The position numbers were made by a program, and so were the translations under genes. Under the pieces are notes generated by a model. It was given only the letters and a program-made list of their open reading frames with translations, searched no databases and was not told the origin of the DNA. This document shows, one piece after another, positions 23,521-26,597 of a stretch of 26,597 nucleotides of DNA. Origin of the DNA: RGIG9608 sp045602425 (lineage in GTDB: Bacteria > Bacteroidota > Bacteroidia > Bacteroidales > Paludibacteraceae); assembly GCA_045602425.1 (NCBI GenBank), contig JAZSBO010000013.1:1-26597 (forward strand), written 5' to 3'. Within the stretch, counting starts at the first letter, position 1, and the number at the start of each line of letters is the position of its first letter.

Positions 23521-25568
23521 AAAAAAGCTATTTGACATACATTTTACTTTTGATGTTATTTTCTGCAAATGCCGAAGATAGCACCACCAGCTACGATGTG
23601 CATAAAAAAATCCTTATCCCAGAGGTTACGGTTTATGGCAAAAGACCTTTGAAGGAAATTGGCATTCAGCAAACAAAACTCGACTCCGTGGTACTGAAAG
23701 AAAACATCTCACTATCTATGGCCGATGTTTTGACCTTCAACACTCCGATTTTTGTAAAAAGCTATGGACGAGCAACGCTCTCAACCGTTTCGTTCCGAGG
23801 AACTTCGCCCTCACACACACAAGTAACATGGAACGGAATGCGAATAAACAACCCAATGCTTGGAATGACGGACTTTTCTATGATTCCGTCGTATTTTATC
23901 GATAAAGCATCGCTACTTCACGGAACGTCGTCGGTAAACGAAACGGGAGGCGGACTCGGAGGAGCCATAAAACTCTCTACCTCTCCCGCCGAGCAAGAAG
24001 GTTTTGGATTACAGTTTGTGCAAGGAATTGGTTCGTTTTACACGTTCGACGATTTTCTCCGACTCTCATACGGCAATGAACATTGGAAAACATCTACACG
24101 AATTGTTTTCTCTACCTCAAAAAACAATTACAAATTCCGCAATCACGATAAAAAGATTAACGTTTACGACGACGATATGAACATCGTGGACCAATACTAC
24201 CCCATAGAAAGAAACCGAAGTGGAGAGTTCAAAGATTTGCATCTTTTGCAAGAGGTTTATTACAACAACAAACGTGGCGACCGCTTCGGGTTGAACGCTT
24301 GGTACATCTACTCCAACCGCGAACTGCCAATGCTGACCGTGGACCACGGCGACGATACCGACTTCGACAACAGACAACGTGAACACACGTTCCGCAGCGT
24401 TCTCTCGTACGACCATTTGGCCGAGGCGTGGAAAGTTTCGGTCAACGCAGGTTACATCTACACTTGGATGGCCTACGACTACAAACGCAACCTTGGCAAC
24501 GGTGTAATGGCACACATGACCCGCTCACGCAGTAAAATTCACACAATTTACGGAAAAGTAGAAGGAGAATATCATTTGCATAAAAAATGGCTTTTCATGG
24601 CCAACCTTTCGGCACATCAGCATTTCGTGGAGAGTCGCGACAAAAACGTCATTCTCCAAAGCGGTGGCAAAGGCATTGTGGGGTACCGAAAAGCACGCAT
24701 AGAACTTTCGGGTAGTGCATCGGTCAAATGGCAACCAATCGACCGACTCGGAATGTCGGTGGTGGTGCGCGAAGAACTTTATGGGAAGAACTGGACTCCG
24801 GTGATTCCTGCATTTTTTATCGACGGCGTATTGTCCAAAAAAGGCAATCTGATGGCAAAAGCGTCGGTTTCACGCAACTTCCGTTTCCCCACGCTCAACG
24901 ACCTTTACTTTTTGCCCGGGGGAAACCCCGAACTCAAGCAAGAAAGCGGTTGGACCTACGATGCCGGACTTTCGTTCGCTGTAGAAAAAAAAGATGTTTA
25001 TTCGCTTTCGGGCTCTGCCACGTGGTTCGATTCTTACATCAACGATTGGATTATTTGGTTGCCAACGACCAAAGGATTTTTCTCGCCCGACAATATCAAA
25101 GATGTGCATGCTTATGGTGTGGAATTGCAAGCCGACTTGAACTTGATTTTCCCCAAAGATTGGCGACTTGGGCTAAACGGCACTTTCTCGTGGACGCCCT
25201 CCATCAACCAAGGCGAGCCACGCTCACCGGCCGACCAATCGGTAGGCAAGCAACTGCCCTACATTCCGCTGCTATCGTCCACCATCAACGGGCGACTCTC
25301 GTGGCGACGCTGGACGTTTACCTACAAGTGGTGCTACTACTCCGAACGCTTTACCATGTCGAGCAACGACCTCTCGCTCACTGGCAAGCTTCCGCCCTAC
25401 TTTATGAGCAACATCTCACTGGAAAAACTTTTCCTCTTCCGCTGGGCCGATTTGTCGCTCAAAGGTACGATAAACAACCTCTTCGACGAGGAGTACCTCT
25501 CCGTGCTCTCACGCCCCATGCCCGGCATCAACTTCGAGTTCTTCGTAGGAATTACGCCAAAGTGGTAA
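23517..25568 (+). CDS. btuB: TonB-dependent outer-membrane receptor, BtuB-like cobalamin importer
   Basis: A 683-residue receptor. A signal peptide (about 1-19, ending SANA) leads to a TonB-box-like stretch (PEVTVYGKR, about 37-45). The plug domain (about 55-165) has SMADVLTFNTPIFVKSYGRA, STVSFRGTSPSHTQVTWNG and the typical GGGLGGAIKLST. The 22-strand barrel region contains FRFPTLNDLYFLPGGNPELKQE and ends in a short C-terminal strand (FEFFVGITPKW, aromatic end). The start at 23517 was chosen because it overlaps the preceding stop as ATGA and opens a clear signal peptide. It should import B12 using TonB energy, together with the BtuG-like lipoprotein. G+C rises from about 27% at the start to about 60% in the barrel region. 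A strong terminator follows. Confidence 0.93.
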   Translation: MKKSYLTYILLLMLFSANAEDSTTSYDVHKKILIPEVTVYGKRPLKEIGIQQTKLDSVVLKENISLSMADVLTFNTPIFVKSYGRATLSTVSFRGTSPSHTQVTWNGMRINNPMLGMTDFSMIPSYFIDKASLLHGTSSVNETGGGLGGAIKLSTSPAEQEGFGLQFVQGIGSFYTFDDFLRLSYGNEHWKTSTRIVFSTSKNNYKFRNHDKKINVYDDDMNIVDQYYPIERNRSGEFKDLHLLQEVYYNNKRGDRFGLNAWYIYSNRELPMLTVDHGDDTDFDNRQREHTFRSVLSYDHLAEAWKVSVNAGYIYTWMAYDYKRNLGNGVMAHMTRSRSKIHTIYGKVEGEYHLHKKWLFMANLSAHQHFVESRDKNVILQSGGKGIVGYRKARIELSGSASVKWQPIDRLGMSVVVREELYGKNWTPVIPAFFIDGVLSKKGNLMAKASVSRNFRFPTLNDLYFLPGGNPELKQESGWTYDAGLSFAVEKKDVYSLSGSATWFDSYINDWIIWLPTTKGFFSPDNIKDVHAYGVELQADLNLIFPKDWRLGLNGTFSWTPSINQGEPRSPADQSVGKQLPYIPLLSSTINGRLSWRRWTFTYKWCYYSERFTMSSNDLSLTGKLPPYFMSNISLEKLFLFRWADLSLKGTINNLFDEEYLSVLSRPMPGINFEFFVGITPKW

Positions 25569-25580
25569 AAAAACAACACA

Positions 25581-25620
25581 AACAAAGCAGAACTCTGTGA
25601 GTTCTGCTTTGTTATTTTCT
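25581..25620 (+). terminator. Terminator of the B12 operon
   Basis: A perfect 15-bp stem (arms 25581-25595 and 25599-25613, 3-nt loop) lies 12 nt past the receptor stop and is followed by attttct. The minus strand has a run of seven Ts on the other side (plus 25567-25573), so it may also stop transcripts from the convergent lipoprotein gene. Confidence 0.85.
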
Positions 25621-25630
25621 CTTTATTCAC

Positions 25631-25660
25631 CCCCTAACTCTAGGGGAGAGCAGTTTTTTT
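25631..25660 (+). terminator. Second small hairpin with T run after the B12 operon
   Basis: ccccta-actc-tagggg (25631-25646) forms a 6-bp stem, and a T7 run follows 7 nt later (25654-25660). It may act as a backup terminator. Confidence 0.4.
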
Positions 25661-25678
25661 ATGGTATCATTTTTTCGA

Positions 25679-25716
25679 CTTGATTTTGCCAGGGCGAAGC
25701 CCCGGACAAAATCAAG
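25679..25716. repeat. Long near-perfect palindrome between convergent genes
   Basis: The outer arms cttgattttg (25679-25688) and caaaatcaag (25707-25716) pair perfectly. The inner ccagggc-gaa-gccccgg extends the stem with one mismatch and one bulged A. The GC-rich core in AT-rich surroundings and the lack of a directly following T tract fit an intergenic palindromic repeat as well as a terminator. Confidence 0.6.
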
Positions 25717-25772
25717 AATTTTATAGATGCTCTCAAATTCCGCTGAAAATGCAGGAGCATTTTTTGCGAAAT

Positions 25773-26543
25773 TTATAAATCCTTAACAGCGCGTACGGAA
25801 CATCCATACAAGCGACGATTGTAGTGTGCACCATAATATTCTTCACCGAAGTCAAGATACCACGCATCATTGGGATTCTTACCTCCCAATGAATTTGCCC
25901 AGTAGTAACCGTATTTAGAAGCATCTTCACCCGTATTCCATCCGGCAGCAGGAAGGAAGATACTATTACCGTTAGGGCCTATAACTTTTCGCCCAATTAC
26001 ATCATTTTGGGAAACCCAAGCCCATGAGCAGTTATCTTTAAGTTCTTTTATTTCCATTTCAGTAGGCATACGCCATTTACTTCCCATATTTACCGTTGCA
26101 GCATCATCTTCTGGGTCAAGGATGGTTTTTCCATCATGAAATTCATTGAAGCCATATGTTTGATTAGTACAATATTTAGTTAGAGAAAAATTGTCTTCAT
26201 TACACCATTTATAGTTATTCCAACCATATTCTTCCTTTGGAGCAATTTCGCCCCAAGCAAAATAATCACCATAATCTTCAGGACTGTCAGCACCCACGTT
26301 GCGATCAGCCCAAAGCGTGCCACTCGGCAAACCGAGGTCTACGTAATCGTAGCCGTTTTCGGTGCCAGAAGTTGAAGTTTCGGGTTCGGGAGTTTCTTCT
26401 CCGCCACCATTGTTTTCAGAAGAACCACCTTGCTCGGTTGCTGGGTCGTCGGGTTCGTTACCTTTGTTGTCGCACGAAGCGAAAACAGTCATACTCGCTA
26501 CACAAAGTAGCATTACCAATGTTCTTAAATCTAATTTTTTCAT
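25773..26543 (-). CDS. FISUMP-domain surface lipoprotein
   Basis: A 256-residue lipoprotein. I chose the ATG at 26543 because MKKLDLRTLVMLLC aligns with the leader of the gene at 19768; an ATG two codons earlier (26549) is possible. The signal peptide ends in lipobox FASC (Cys24), followed by an acidic, G/E/P-rich linker to about residue 62. The rest is a single FISUMP (Fib_succ_major) domain with YVDLGLPSGTLWADRNVGA, GDYFAWGE, SKWRMPTEMEIKEL, YYWANSLGG, AWYLDFGEEYYG and CSVRAV at the end. The function of the family is unknown; surface location is inferred. No TAnnTTTG match was seen in the 54 bases upstream. It converges with the B12 operon. Confidence 0.9.
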   Translation of the reverse strand: MKKLDLRTLVMLLCVASMTVFASCDNKGNEPDDPATEQGGSSENNGGGEETPEPETSTSGTENGYDYVDLGLPSGTLWADRNVGADSPEDYGDYFAWGEIAPKEEYGWNNYKWCNEDNFSLTKYCTNQTYGFNEFHDGKTILDPEDDAATVNMGSKWRMPTEMEIKELKDNCSWAWVSQNDVIGRKVIGPNGNSIFLPAAGWNTGEDASKYGYYWANSLGGKNPNDAWYLDFGEEYYGAHYNRRLYGCSVRAVKDL

Positions 26544-26597
26544 AGTCATTGAATTTTTTAAAGGTTAGACATTTATAAATTTTTCACAAAAAAAGTC

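Noticed and set aside
24728..25600. A 290-codon frame inside the receptor gene in another reading frame
   Set aside because: The product is Arg- and His-rich without domain features, and the overlapping receptor frame has clear TonB-receptor motifs; the high G+C there removes stop codons by chance.
25569..25772. Possible attachment site or insertion-sequence remnant in the hairpin-rich gap
   Set aside because: No transposase or integrase fragment, target duplication or tRNA end was found; the structures are better described as terminators or a palindromic repeat.
1..26597. CRISPR array, toxin-antitoxin, restriction, phage or transposon genes
   Set aside because: Looked for regular spaced repeats and for the hallmark proteins on both strands; none were seen. 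The PIN domain of the PhoH protein is part of a housekeeping fusion, not a toxin-antitoxin pair.

Overview
The window looks like chromosomal DNA of a Bacteroidota member, most likely order Bacteroidales. Reasons: many genes are preceded by the TAnnTTTG -7 promoter element typical of this phylum; the primary sigma factor is the short (286 aa) form lacking region 1.1; SusD/BtuG-era style surface lipoproteins with acidic residues after the lipobox Cys are present; FISUMP-type lipoproteins lie at both ends; and Shine-Dalgarno sequences are mostly weak or absent. No species is claimed. Base composition is uneven: roughly 27% G+C in sampled lines of pheT against about 60% in parts of the TonB-dependent receptor.

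Left part (1-15398) is mostly minus strand and mostly housekeeping. It contains a truncated FISUMP lipoprotein running off the left edge; a waaA(kdtA)-hisS-CoA transferase gene cluster; rpsO with its own promoter and terminator; rlmD, divergent from pheT (plus strand); a MATE transporter convergent with pheT through a shared terminator hairpin; the primary sigma factor; a DegP/HtrA protease; a tRNA-Lys(CUU) (plus strand); and a PhoH-ECF sigma pair.

Middle part (15512-19268, plus strand): a YihY/BrkB membrane protein, a TerB-DnaJ co-chaperone and an S41 carboxy-terminal processing protease. The last two are separated by only 3 nt.

Right part (19344-25613, plus strand) is the most distinctive unit: a cobalamin riboswitch, an intrinsic terminator positioned as its expression platform, then four genes for cell-surface vitamin B12 capture. 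These are a DUF4465 lipoprotein (BtuH-like), a large Ig/PKD-like lipoprotein of unknown function, a beta-propeller lipoprotein (BtuG-like, DUF5074) and a TonB-dependent receptor (BtuB-like). The last two genes overlap at ATGA, and a strong terminator closes the operon. The likely working model is lipoprotein capture of corrinoid at the surface, hand-over to the BtuG lid and import through BtuB, with the operon switched off when B12 is plentiful. No btuF/C/D genes are in the window.

The window ends with a second minus-strand FISUMP lipoprotein. Its signal-peptide coding region is nearly identical at DNA level to that of the first B12-operon lipoprotein, although the mature domains are unrelated. 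I did not find a clearly new defence, mobile or CRISPR-type system. The best candidates for new biology are the unknown Ig-like lipoprotein inside the B12 operon and the shared lipoprotein leader cassette.
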